Source: Streptomyces sp. TLI_171 (GTDB lineage: Bacteria; Actinomycetota; Actinomycetes; Streptomycetales; Streptomycetaceae). From it: a stretch of DNA of 64,000 nt. A model generated the notes under the pieces. The model saw nothing but the letters and a program-made list of their open reading frames with translations. It was not told where the DNA came from and did not search any database. Position numbers and translations under genes: made by a program. Location: assembly GCF_003610255.1 (NCBI RefSeq), contig NZ_RAPS01000001.1:5793001-5857000 (forward strand). The letters run 5' to 3'. Positions 24,108 to 32,010 of the stretch are shown in pieces (the first letter of the stretch is position 1; every line of letters starts with the position of its first letter).

Positions 24108-24737
24108 GTGGCTGTGGCCGGGATTCGTGACGCCGCGGAGCAGTGGGAGGTCCGGGACGGGCGGACGCCGTTCGAAGGGAAGGTGACCGGCGTCCGCAGC
24201 GAGCAGGTGCGGATGCCCGACGGGAGCTGGGCCCAGCGCGACTACCAGCTCCACCCCGGGTCCGTCGCGGTGCTCGCCGTGGACGACGCCGGACGGGTGC
24301 TGACCCTGCGCCAGTACCGGCACCCGGTGCGCCACCGCCTCTGGGAGCTGCCCGCCGGGCTGCTCGACGTGCCCGGCGAGAACCCGCTGCACGCGGCTCA
24401 GCGGGAGCTCTTCGAGGAGGCCCACTGCAAGGCCGGGCAGTGGCGCGTCCTGGTCGACTTCTTCACCTCGCCCGGCGGCAGCGACGAGGCCGTCCGGCTG
24501 TTCCTGGCGACCGGCCTCTCCGAGGCCGACGGCGAGAAGTACGCCGCGCACGGTGAGGAACTGGAGCTGGAGGCCGCCTGGGTCCCGCTCGACGAGCTGG
24601 TCGACCTGGTCCTGGCCGGCGAACTCCACAACCCCACCCTGGTCACCGGCACCCTCGCCCTGCACGCCGCCCGCACCCGCGACGCCCTCGACACCCTCCG
24701 CCCCGCCGACGCCCCCTGGCCCGCCCGCCCGTTCTGA
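24108..24737 (+). CDS. NUDIX hydrolase (ADP-ribose pyrophosphatase type)
   Basis: A 209-aa NUDIX protein. The box is GLLDVPGENPLHAAQRELFE followed by EAHCKA: the G-x5-E-x7-RE-x2-EE core is intact, but the usual Gly after EE-x is His, seen in relatives of this subgroup. Surrounding segments (VLTLRQYRHPVRHRLWELPA, SPGGSDEAVRLFLATGL) match ADP-ribose pyrophosphatases. GTG 24108 has AAGGGG 6-9 bases upstream. Position after pyrG is conserved (mycobacterial Rv1700). Confidence 0.92.
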   Translation: MAVAGIRDAAEQWEVRDGRTPFEGKVTGVRSEQVRMPDGSWAQRDYQLHPGSVAVLAVDDAGRVLTLRQYRHPVRHRLWELPAGLLDVPGENPLHAAQRELFEEAHCKAGQWRVLVDFFTSPGGSDEAVRLFLATGLSEADGEKYAAHGEELELEAAWVPLDELVDLVLAGELHNPTLVTGTLALHAARTRDALDTLRPADAPWPARPF

Positions 24738-24889
24738 GACGAACGCCCGTGTCGTCGCAGGCCCCCGCTGGGCCGACCCGGTGATTCGGCGGCTGGTCAT
24801 ACCGGGGCGTCTCGGCTGGGCGGGGTGCTCGAACTACGCTTCGCGGACAGGGTTCGGGTTCGCTGGGCGACGGGTCGGGAGTGGCACGG

Positions 24890-27022
24890 GTGGCGAGGAA
24901 GACGGCGGCGGTGGCCGAGGCGGCCGGGACCTTCGACGCGCTGCCGGTGGGGGCCCGGCCGTTCGCGGGTCGGGGGGCGGAGCTGGCGGCGCTCACGGTC
25001 GCGGCGGGCCGGCCCGCGGAGGGCCGCGGACGGCTGCTGGTACTGGCCGGGCGGCCCGGCTCGGGCCGCACCGCGCTCGCGGTGCAGTGGGCCCGCACCG
25101 TGGCGGCCGACCACCCGGACGGGCTGCTGTACGCCCGGCTGTCCGCGCCGGACGGCACCCGGGTCGGTCCCGGGCGGGCCGCCCGGATGCTGCTGGACCA
25201 GCTCGGCGAGGTCCCGGGCGCGGCGCTGCTGCCGGGCGGCACCGAGGAGGACCCGGCGTGCGAGGCCCTGCGGGAGGTGCTGGCGGCCCGCCGGGCGCTG
25301 GTGCTGCTGGACGACGTCCGGGACGCCGGACAGGTGTGGCCGCTGCTCGCGGAGAAGACGGACTCGCTGCTGCTGGCAACCACCTCGGGGCCGCTGATGG
25401 GCATCGAGGGCATCGACCCGGTGATCCTCGGCGGGATGGAGCACCGCGCGGCGGTCGACCTGCTGGGCGAGCTGGTCGGCGGGACCAGGATCTCCTGCGA
25501 CCCGGTGGGCGCCGCCGACCTGGCGGAGGCGTGCGCCAACCGCCCGGCCGCGCTGCGCCTGGCGGCGGGCTGGCTGCGCAGCGAGCCCCGGCTGGCCGTC
25601 ACCGAGGCCGCGAGCCGGCTGCGCCCCGCCCCGGCGGAGGGGGCCGAGAAGGCGGGAAAGGCCGAGCAGGCAGGCAGGGCCGAGCAGGCAGGCAGGGCCG
25701 AGCAGGCAGGCAGGGCCGAGCAGGCAGGCAGGGCCGAGCAGGTCGGCAGGGCCGAGCAGGCAGGCAGGGCCGAGCAGGCAGGCAGGGCCGAGCAGGCAGG
25801 CAGGGCCGAGCAGGTCGGCAGGGCCGAGCAGGTCGGCAGGGCCGAGCAGGCGGGCGAGGCCGAGCGGGCGGAGCGGCGGGCGAAGGGCGGTGCGCAGGCT
25901 GCTGATCCCGCGCCCGAGACGGTGCCGGTGGTGGAGGGCGATCCGCTGCGCGCGGCGTTCGAGCTGGCGTACCGGCGGCTGCCGGCGGCGCGGGCGCGGC
26001 TGCTGCGGCTGTGCACGCTGGCGCCCGGGCAGCAGGTCGACCTGCGGACGGCGTCCGCGCTGGTCGGCTGCCCCGCGCCGGAGGCCGGCGCCTCCTTGAC
26101 GGCGCTGGCCGAGCTGGAGCTGCTGGAGCGCGAGTCGGCCGCCGCGGACGGCACCGAGCGCTTCCGGGTGCCGGGGCGGCTGTACGGGCGGCTGGTGGAG
26201 CTGCGCGGCGAGCTGGACCGGCCGTCCGAGGTGGAGCTGGCCCGGGCGCGGCTGCTGGAGCGGCTGGTGCGGCTGGTGGATTCGGCGCGGCTGCTGCTCG
26301 ACCCGGCGGCCGGGCCGAACCCGGACCCGCTGCCCGGGCCGCTGCGGCTGCGCAGCGCGGCACAGGCCGGCGGCTGGCTGCTGGGGGAGCGCGAGCAGCT
26401 GCTCGCGGCGGTGGCGGACGCGGTCGGGCAGGGCGACCTGGACGGTTCGGCGGGCCGGCTGGTGGCCGCGCTGCTGCGGGCGCTGCCGCTGACCGGCGAG
26501 GCCGCGCCCGCGGACCTGCACGCGCTGCACGAGTCGGTGCTGAAGGTCGCCGAGCGGCAGGGAGCGCCGCGCCGGGCGGCCGCCGCGCTGCTGAACCTGG
26601 GCGACCTGCAGGCCGCGGCGGGGCGGTGGGAGCAGGCGGGGGAGCGCTACCGGCAGGCGGTCGACCTGGCCCGGGGGGCGGGCGACGAGGCGGGCTGCGC
26701 CCGCGCGCTGGAGGGTGTGGGCCACGGACACCGGGCGCTCGGCGATCCGCTGCGCGCCGCCGACGCGTACGGCCGGGCGCTGGTGCTGCGGCAGGCGCTC
26801 GGGGACCAGCCGGCCGAGGCGCGGCTGCTGGTGCGGGTGGCGGAGGCGCACACCGCGCTGCGGCGGTTCGAGGAGGCCCTGCGGGAGTACCGGTCGGCGG
26901 CGGCGGTGCTGCGCAGGATCGGCGACGGCCGGGGCGAACAGGAGGTCGCGGCGCTGATGACGCGGCTTCAGCGGCACCTGGGCCAGGAGGGGGCTTCGAC
27001 CGCTTTCGGAGTAGTGTCTTAA
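24890..27022 (+). CDS. STAND-like ATPase with internal AEQAGR repeats and TPRs
   Basis: A protein of about 710 aa. GTG 24890 has GGGAG 7 bases upstream; GTG 24881 would add three residues. Residues 20-250 resemble the NB-ARC/STAND NTPase domain of AfsR-like regulators (P-loop GRPGSGRT at 54-61, Walker B ALVLLDDV). The P-loop has Arg in place of the catalytic Lys. Residues 258-323 are eleven copies of AEQAGR. A winged-helix-like part (LLRLCTLAPGQQVDLRTASALV) follows, then a C-terminal array of about three TPR units ending RRFEEALREYRSAAAVLRRIG. There is no N-terminal DNA-binding domain. Probably a signalling scaffold; whether it hydrolyses ATP is doubtful. Confidence 0.8.
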   Translation: MARKTAAVAEAAGTFDALPVGARPFAGRGAELAALTVAAGRPAEGRGRLLVLAGRPGSGRTALAVQWARTVAADHPDGLLYARLSAPDGTRVGPGRAARMLLDQLGEVPGAALLPGGTEEDPACEALREVLAARRALVLLDDVRDAGQVWPLLAEKTDSLLLATTSGPLMGIEGIDPVILGGMEHRAAVDLLGELVGGTRISCDPVGAADLAEACANRPAALRLAAGWLRSEPRLAVTEAASRLRPAPAEGAEKAGKAEQAGRAEQAGRAEQAGRAEQAGRAEQVGRAEQAGRAEQAGRAEQAGRAEQVGRAEQVGRAEQAGEAERAERRAKGGAQAADPAPETVPVVEGDPLRAAFELAYRRLPAARARLLRLCTLAPGQQVDLRTASALVGCPAPEAGASLTALAELELLERESAAADGTERFRVPGRLYGRLVELRGELDRPSEVELARARLLERLVRLVDSARLLLDPAAGPNPDPLPGPLRLRSAAQAGGWLLGEREQLLAAVADAVGQGDLDGSAGRLVAALLRALPLTGEAAPADLHALHESVLKVAERQGAPRRAAAALLNLGDLQAAAGRWEQAGERYRQAVDLARGAGDEAGCARALEGVGHGHRALGDPLRAADAYGRALVLRQALGDQPAEARLLVRVAEAHTALRRFEEALREYRSAAAVLRRIGDGRGEQEVAALMTRLQRHLGQEGASTAFGVVS
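25661..25858 (+). repeat. 18-bp coding minisatellite, 11 copies
   Basis: Eleven tandem units of GCCGAGCAGGCAGGCAGG, coding AEQAGR. Most are identical; three carry GTC for GCA (AEQVGR) and the last is degenerate (AEQAGE). High identity implies recent expansion. The length of 18 bp keeps the reading frame, so the copy number may vary between strains. Confidence 0.92.
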
Positions 27023-27112
27023 GTGCGGAGTTCGCCCCGCAATGTGGCCTCCGGAAGCGTGCAAGCCTACGAACCTGCCAATGAGTCGAGATGATTTAGT
27101 CACTTTGGAAGG

Positions 27113-27168
27113 CTGACACCTCGCCTGGGCTTCATTACACTCGAACTCAGTCGCGCATAGATCTATGC
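27113..27168 (+). promoter_or_regulatory. ald promoter with downstream palindrome
   Basis: CTGACA (27113-27118), 17 bases, then TACACT (27136-27141) make a good vegetative promoter. Fourteen bases after the -10 lies the perfect palindrome GCATAGATCTATGC (27155-27168), overlapping the expected transcript start region. It is a candidate operator for an Lrp/AsnC-type or other regulator of alanine dehydrogenase; no such regulator gene is adjacent. Confidence 0.5.
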
Positions 27169-27252
27169 ACCGGATGCTCCGTTGTGCCCGCGTGCGCGCC
27201 GCCCGCCGGTCTTCCCCGGTCGGACTCCCCATGGCAAGAGGACGTGTTAGCC

Positions 27253-28368
27253 GTGAAGGTCGGCATCCCCCGCGAGGTCAAGAACCACGAGTACCGCGTG
27301 GCCATCACGCCCGCCGGCGTGCATGAGCTGGTCCGCAACGGACATGAGGTCGTCATCGAGGACAACGCCGGTCTCGGCTCCTCGATCCCCAACGAGGAGT
27401 ACGTCGCCGCCGGTGCGACGATCCTCCCCACCGCCGACGAGGTGTGGGCCGCGGCCGACATGATCCTCAAGGTGAAGGAGCCCATCGCGCAGGAGTACCA
27501 CCGCCTGCGCAAGGGCCAGACCCTCTTCACCTACCTGCACCTGGCCGCCGACCGGGCCGGCACCGACGCGCTGGTCGCCTCGGGCACCACCGCCATCGCG
27601 TACGAGACGGTGCAGCTGCCCAACGGCGCGCTGCCGCTGCTCGCCCCGATGTCCGAGGTCGCGGGCCGGCTGGCCCCGCAGGTCGGCTCCTACCACCTGA
27701 TGCGTCCGGCCGGCGGCCGCGGCGTGCTGCCCGGCGGCGTGCCCGGCACCCACCCGGCGAAGGCGGTCGTCATCGGCGGCGGCGTCTCCGGCTGGCACGC
27801 GGCCACCATCGCCATCGGCATGGGCTACGACGTGACCCTGCTGGACCGCGACATCAACAAGCTGCGCGAGGCCGACAAGATCTTCGGCAACAAGATCAAG
27901 GCGATCGTCTCCAACTCCTTCGAGCTGGAGAAGGCCGTGATCGAGGCCGACCTGGTGATCGGCGCCGTGCTGATCCCGGGCGCCAAGGCCCCCAAGCTGG
28001 TCACCAACGAGCTGGTCTCCCGGATGAAGCCGGGCTCCGTGCTCGTCGACATCGCCATCGACCAGGGCGGCTGCTTCGAGGACTCGCACCCGACCACGCA
28101 CGCCGAGCCGACCTTCGAGGTCCACAACTCGGTCTTCTACTGCGTGGCCAACATGCCGGGCGCCGTCCCGAACACCTCCACCTACGCGCTCACCAACGCC
28201 ACCCTGCCGTACGTGGTGGAGCTGGCGAACCGCGGGTGGAAGGAGGCGCTGCGCCGCGACGCCGCGCTCGCCAAGGGTCTGAACGTGCACGAGGGCCAGA
28301 TCACCTTCCCGGCGGTCGCCGAGGCGTTCGGCCTGGAGTCGGTCTCCCTGGAGAGCGTGCTCGCCTGA
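27253..28368 (+). CDS. ald: Alanine dehydrogenase
   Basis: A 371-aa NAD-dependent L-alanine dehydrogenase, the family's usual length. The start MKVGIPREVKNHEYRVAITP and the Rossmann segment KAVVIGGGVSGWHAATIAIG are characteristic, as are the MRPAGGRGVLPGG loop and DIAIDQGGCFEDSHPTTH. It converts alanine to pyruvate and ammonia, linking carbon, nitrogen and redox balance. GTG 27253 has AAGAGGA 10 bases upstream. It has its own promoter and a terminator-like hairpin behind it. Confidence 0.96.
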   Translation: MKVGIPREVKNHEYRVAITPAGVHELVRNGHEVVIEDNAGLGSSIPNEEYVAAGATILPTADEVWAAADMILKVKEPIAQEYHRLRKGQTLFTYLHLAADRAGTDALVASGTTAIAYETVQLPNGALPLLAPMSEVAGRLAPQVGSYHLMRPAGGRGVLPGGVPGTHPAKAVVIGGGVSGWHAATIAIGMGYDVTLLDRDINKLREADKIFGNKIKAIVSNSFELEKAVIEADLVIGAVLIPGAKAPKLVTNELVSRMKPGSVLVDIAIDQGGCFEDSHPTTHAEPTFEVHNSVFYCVANMPGAVPNTSTYALTNATLPYVVELANRGWKEALRRDAALAKGLNVHEGQITFPAVAEAFGLESVSLESVLA

Positions 28369-28387
28369 CACCCCCTCACGTGCTGTC

Positions 28388-28421
28388 GCCCCCGGCCGTC
28401 GTTCCGCGTCGCGCCGGGGGC
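28388..28421 (+). terminator. Hairpin after ald
   Basis: GCCCCCGGC (28388-28396) and GCCGGGGGC (28413-28421) form a perfect 9-bp stem, followed by TTCGG. It lies 20 bases after the ald stop. The 316 bases from here to the ParA start hold the next promoter and otherwise no gene. Confidence 0.6.
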
Positions 28422-28633
28422 TTCGGCATGCCCTGCGCGGGTACGGGGGAGAAGCGAGGACGACGGGGCGGTGTCCACGGGCGGTCAATTCCGATGCGGT
28501 TTGTCACCCGCTCTGTCGACAAGGACACCTGACGGGCCCTCATGGCCCGTCGCCCGCGCGGAAACGTTAGGGTCATCTCTTGACACGGGGTGGGTGACAG
28601 GCCGACACATGCGGCCCACTACCGTGGATTGTG

Positions 28634-28663
28634 TTGCTGCGAATGCCCGAAACGGCCTAGAGT
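28634..28663 (+). promoter_or_regulatory. Candidate promoter of the ParA/scpAB operon
   Basis: TTGCTG (28634-28639), 18 bases, then TAGAGT (28658-28663) resemble a streptomycete housekeeping promoter, 75 bases before the GTG start. A second TAGAGT at about 28703 lacks a fitting -35 box. Confidence 0.4.
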
Positions 28664-28737
28664 CGCAAACCGTTGGCATGCTGCCACGCTGACGAATCGA
28701 CATAGAGTCCTGGACGTCCAAGGAGGTAAGACGACTT

Positions 28738-29892
28738 GTGAATGAGTCGACATTTGCTCCCGGGGGTGGTCAGCCAGGACTGGCGGAGCTCTCCGCCGGG
28801 CAGCCGAACGAGGAAGCCCGGCAGGCCACGGTGGGCGCGCAGGAGGTCGGCTCGGTCGCGGTCCGCACCTTCGAGGCCCGCCAGAGCGCGGCGGCAGCCG
28901 CCACCGACTACGACGCCGACTTCGCGGCCTACGGACTGGCCTACAACGAGCTCGGCTACGGGCCCTACGACGACCCGGACGCCGAGTACGAGCCCGACCC
29001 GGAGTACGCCGCCACCCTGGCCCCCGACGCGGCCCGCCAGCGCCGCGAGCGGGTCGGACCGACCGGCCGCCCGCTGCCGTACTTCCCGATCCCCGCGCCG
29101 CTCGCCGAGCACGGCCCCGCGCAGATCATCGCGATGTGCAACCAGAAGGGCGGCGTCGGCAAGACCACCTCCACCATCAACCTGGGCGCGGCGCTCGCCG
29201 AGTACGGCCGCCGGGTGCTGCTGGTGGACTTCGACCCGCAGGGCGCGCTCTCGGTCGGCCTCGGCGTCAACCCGATGGAACTCGACGTCACCGTCTACAA
29301 CCTGCTGATGGAGCGGGGCCTGACGGCCGATGAGGTCCTGCTGAAGACCGCCATCCCCGGCATGGACCTGCTGCCGTCCAACATCGACCTGTCGGCCGCC
29401 GAGGTGCAGCTGGTCAGCGAGGTCGCCCGCGAGTCGGCGCTGGCCCGCGCGCTCAAGCCGCTGCTGCCCGACTACGACTACGTCATCATCGACTGCCAGC
29501 CCTCGCTGGGCCTGCTGACGGTCAATGCCCTGACGGCCGCTCACAGCGTCATCGTGCCGCTGGAGTGCGAGTTCTTCGCGCTGCGCGGCGTCGCGCTGCT
29601 CACCGAGACCATCGAGAAGGTCTGCGAGCGGCTCAACCCCGACCTGCGCCTGGACGGCATCCTCGCCACCATGTACGACTCCCGCACGGTGCACTCGCGC
29701 GAGGTCCTCGCCCGGGTCGTCGAGGCGTTCGGCGAGCACGTCTTCCACACCGTCATCGGACGGACCGTCAGGTTCCCGGAGACCACGGTCGCCGGCGAGC
29801 CGATCACCACGTACGCCACCAACTCGGTCGGCGCGGCCGCCTACCGCCAGCTGGCCAGGGAGGTGCTCGACCGGTGCCGCCCCGCCGAGTGA
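28738..29892 (+). CDS. ParA/Soj-type ATPase next to scpAB
   Basis: A 384-aa protein. The N-terminal 125 residues are Ala/Asp/Tyr-rich and probably disordered. The rest is a deviant Walker A ATPase: NQKGGVGKTTSTINLGAALA (Lys137, Lys142), VDFDPQGALSVGLG, DYDYVIIDCQPSLGLLTVNA. The GTG start has AAGGAGG 11 bases upstream. Actinobacteria carry this ParA family member immediately before scpA (mycobacterial Rv1708-Rv1709), distinct from the parAB pair at the replication origin. It probably acts with condensin in chromosome organisation, but its cargo is not established. Confidence 0.9.
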   Translation: MNESTFAPGGGQPGLAELSAGQPNEEARQATVGAQEVGSVAVRTFEARQSAAAAATDYDADFAAYGLAYNELGYGPYDDPDAEYEPDPEYAATLAPDAARQRRERVGPTGRPLPYFPIPAPLAEHGPAQIIAMCNQKGGVGKTTSTINLGAALAEYGRRVLLVDFDPQGALSVGLGVNPMELDVTVYNLLMERGLTADEVLLKTAIPGMDLLPSNIDLSAAEVQLVSEVARESALARALKPLLPDYDYVIIDCQPSLGLLTVNALTAAHSVIVPLECEFFALRGVALLTETIEKVCERLNPDLRLDGILATMYDSRTVHSREVLARVVEAFGEHVFHTVIGRTVRFPETTVAGEPITTYATNSVGAAAYRQLAREVLDRCRPAE

Positions 29893-30380
29893 GCCTCCCG
29901 GGGGCCGACGAACTGTTCCGGGCAACCGGCGGAATGGCCCTGTCGCCCTCGCTCGCGCGCAACGGCAACGGCTCCCCGAACAGCCCGGCGGGGCAGGAGC
30001 CGCCCAAGGCGGGCGAGGCGCCCGCGCCCGCCCGCACCGCCGACGTCCCGGCCGCCAGGCCGGAAGCCGCCCCGGCGGCCGCTGCGGGGCGCGCGGAGGA
30101 CCCCGCAGAGGCAGCCAGACGGGCGGCCCCGGCCACGGTGCGGGGACGCGGACGGGCCCGCCGCCCGTCCGGGCGGGAACGGCACGACGAGAAGATCACC
30201 GTGTACGTGTCCGCCGAGGAACTGATGGACCTGGAACACGCCCGCCTGGTGCTGCGCGGCGAACACGGCCTGGCCGTCGACCGCGGCCGGGTGGTCCGCG
30301 AGGCGATCTCGGTCGTCCTGGCCGACCTGGAGCAGCGCGGCGAGGCCTCGATCCTGGTGCGGCGGCTCCGCGGGCGCTGA
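29874..30380 (+). CDS. Basic protein with ribbon-helix-helix-like C-terminus
   Basis: A 168-aa protein overlapping the ParA gene by 19 bases. GTG 29874 has AGGGAGG 10 bases upstream; GTG 29889 overlaps the ParA stop and lacks a ribosome site. Residues 1-100 are Ala/Pro/Gly-rich and disordered with a basic patch (RGRGRARRPSGRERH). Residues 104-155 (KITVYVSAEELMDLEHARLV, then DRGRVVREAISVVLADLEQ) show the strand-helix-helix pattern of RHH DNA-binding proteins such as the small centromere binders that partner ParA on plasmids. That relation is inferred from pattern only. Tight coupling to ParA and scpA supports a DNA-binding partner role. Confidence 0.7.
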   Translation: MPPRRVSLPGADELFRATGGMALSPSLARNGNGSPNSPAGQEPPKAGEAPAPARTADVPAARPEAAPAAAAGRAEDPAEAARRAAPATVRGRGRARRPSGRERHDEKITVYVSAEELMDLEHARLVLRGEHGLAVDRGRVVREAISVVLADLEQRGEASILVRRLRGR

Positions 30381-30406
30381 CCCCCGGTCTGCCACAATGG
30401 GACGTT

Positions 30407-31210
30407 ATGGCGTTCCAGGTCCGGTTGGAGAACTTCGAGGGGCCGTTCGACCTGCTGCTCGGACTGATCGCCAAGCACAAGCTGGACGTCACCGAGGTGG
30501 CGCTGTCCAAGGTCACGGACGAGTTCGTCGCGCACATCCGGGCGATGGGACCGGAGTGGGACCTGGACGCGGCCACCGAGTTCCTGGTGGTGGCGGCGAC
30601 GCTGCTGGACCTGAAGGCGGCCCGGCTGCTGCCGGCCGCGGAGGTCGAGGACGAGGAGGATCTGGCGCTGCTGGAGGCGCGCGACCTGCTGTTCGCGCGA
30701 CTGCTGCAGTACCGGGCGTACAAGCAGGTGGCGAACCTGTTCGCGGAGCGGTGGGCGGCGGAGTCGCTGCGCCGGCCGCGGACGGTGGGACTGGAGCCGC
30801 ACCACGCGCAGCTGCTGCCCGAGGTGGTGCTGTCGATCGGGCCGGAGCGGTTCGCGCAGCTCGCCGCGAAGGCGTTCGCGCCGAAGCCGAAGCCCGCGGT
30901 GTACGTCGACCACATCCACATGCCGCCGGTGAGCGTGCGGGAGCAGGCCGCGCTGGTCGTCGAGCGGCTGAGCGCGCTCGGCGAGGCGACGTTCGGACGG
31001 CTGGTCGCGGACGCCGAGAACACCCTGGTGGTAGTGGCCAGGTTCCTGGCGCTGCTGGAGCTGTACCGCGAGAAGGCGCTGGCGTTCGAGCAGCCGCAGG
31101 CCCTGGAGGAGCTGCTGGTGCGCTGGGTCGCCGAGACCGATCGGACGGTCGAGGTGACCGACGAGTTCGACCGCCCGGCGGGCGGCGGCGAGGAAGGCGG
31201 AACGCGATGA
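30407..31210 (+). CDS. scpA: Segregation and condensation protein ScpA
   Basis: A 267-aa kleisin of the SMC-ScpAB condensin. The N-terminal FQVRLENFEGPFDLLLGLIA is the family signature that binds the SMC neck; LVVAATLLDLKAARLLP follows. The C-terminal winged helix (RFLALLELYREKALAFEQ) contacts the other SMC head. It overlaps scpB by 4 bases (ATGA), so translation is coupled. The start is ATG 30407 with a weak GGGA site. Confidence 0.96.
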   Translation: MAFQVRLENFEGPFDLLLGLIAKHKLDVTEVALSKVTDEFVAHIRAMGPEWDLDAATEFLVVAATLLDLKAARLLPAAEVEDEEDLALLEARDLLFARLLQYRAYKQVANLFAERWAAESLRRPRTVGLEPHHAQLLPEVVLSIGPERFAQLAAKAFAPKPKPAVYVDHIHMPPVSVREQAALVVERLSALGEATFGRLVADAENTLVVVARFLALLELYREKALAFEQPQALEELLVRWVAETDRTVEVTDEFDRPAGGGEEGGTR

Positions 31211-32010
31211 CGGAACGGCAGCCGCGCCGGTCGCTCGGCCTGCCCGGGGCGCCCCGGCCGCACGAGTGGCAGGAATCGGCGTACCCGGAGGACGAGGAGC
31301 GCCCCGAGCCGGTGGAGCGCGTCCTCGCGCTGCCCGACGCCGAACCGGAGCAACCGGACGAGCCCGAGGGCCCGTTCGGGGTGCCGCTGCGGGCCGCCCT
31401 GGAGTCGGTGCTGATGGTGGCCGACGAACCGGTCGCGGAAGCCCACCTGGCCCACGTGCTGGAGTGGCCGAAAGACGAAGTGGCGCTCGTCCTGCGCCAG
31501 TTGGCGGCCGAATACACCGCCCAGGGGCGCGGTTTCGAGCTGCGGCTGGTGGCCGGCGGCTGGCGTTTCTACAGCCGCGCGGAGTGCTCCGCGGCGGTCG
31601 ACCGGTTCGTGCTGGACGGACAACAGGCCAGGTTGACGCAGGCGGCGCTGGAGACGCTGGCGGTGGTCGCGTACCGGCAGCCGGTGTCGCGCGGGCGGGT
31701 TTCCGCGGTCCGTGGTGTGAACTGCGACGGCGTGATGCGTACCCTGGTACAGCGAGGACTGGTCGAAGAAGCCGGCACCGAGCCCGAAACCGGAGCGATC
31801 CTGTATCGGACGACGAACTACTTCCTGGAACGGATGGGGCTGCGCGGCCTGGACGAGCTGCCGGAGCTCGCGCCCTTCCTGCCCGAGGTCGACGACGTGG
31901 AAGCGGAGTCCCTGGAGGGCATGATGATCGCGCAGGCGGTCGCCGCCGCACAGGAGGGGCCGAGGCCGAACCAGGCCGACCAGACGGAAAACGACGTACG
32001 GACATTTTGA
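31207..32010 (+). CDS. scpB: Segregation and condensation protein ScpB
   Basis: A 267-aa protein with two winged helices: LRAALESVLMVADEPVAEAH to FELRLVAGGWRFYSR, and LTQAALETLAVVAYRQPVSR to GAILYRTTNYFLERMGL. The first 55 residues are a charged, probably unfolded extension typical of actinobacterial ScpB. ScpB dimers bind the middle of ScpA. Overlaps on both sides (ATGA with scpA, TGATG with the next gene) mark one operon. Confidence 0.96.
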   Translation: MTERQPRRSLGLPGAPRPHEWQESAYPEDEERPEPVERVLALPDAEPEQPDEPEGPFGVPLRAALESVLMVADEPVAEAHLAHVLEWPKDEVALVLRQLAAEYTAQGRGFELRLVAGGWRFYSRAECSAAVDRFVLDGQQARLTQAALETLAVVAYRQPVSRGRVSAVRGVNCDGVMRTLVQRGLVEEAGTEPETGAILYRTTNYFLERMGLRGLDELPELAPFLPEVDDVEAESLEGMMIAQAVAAAQEGPRPNQADQTENDVRTF

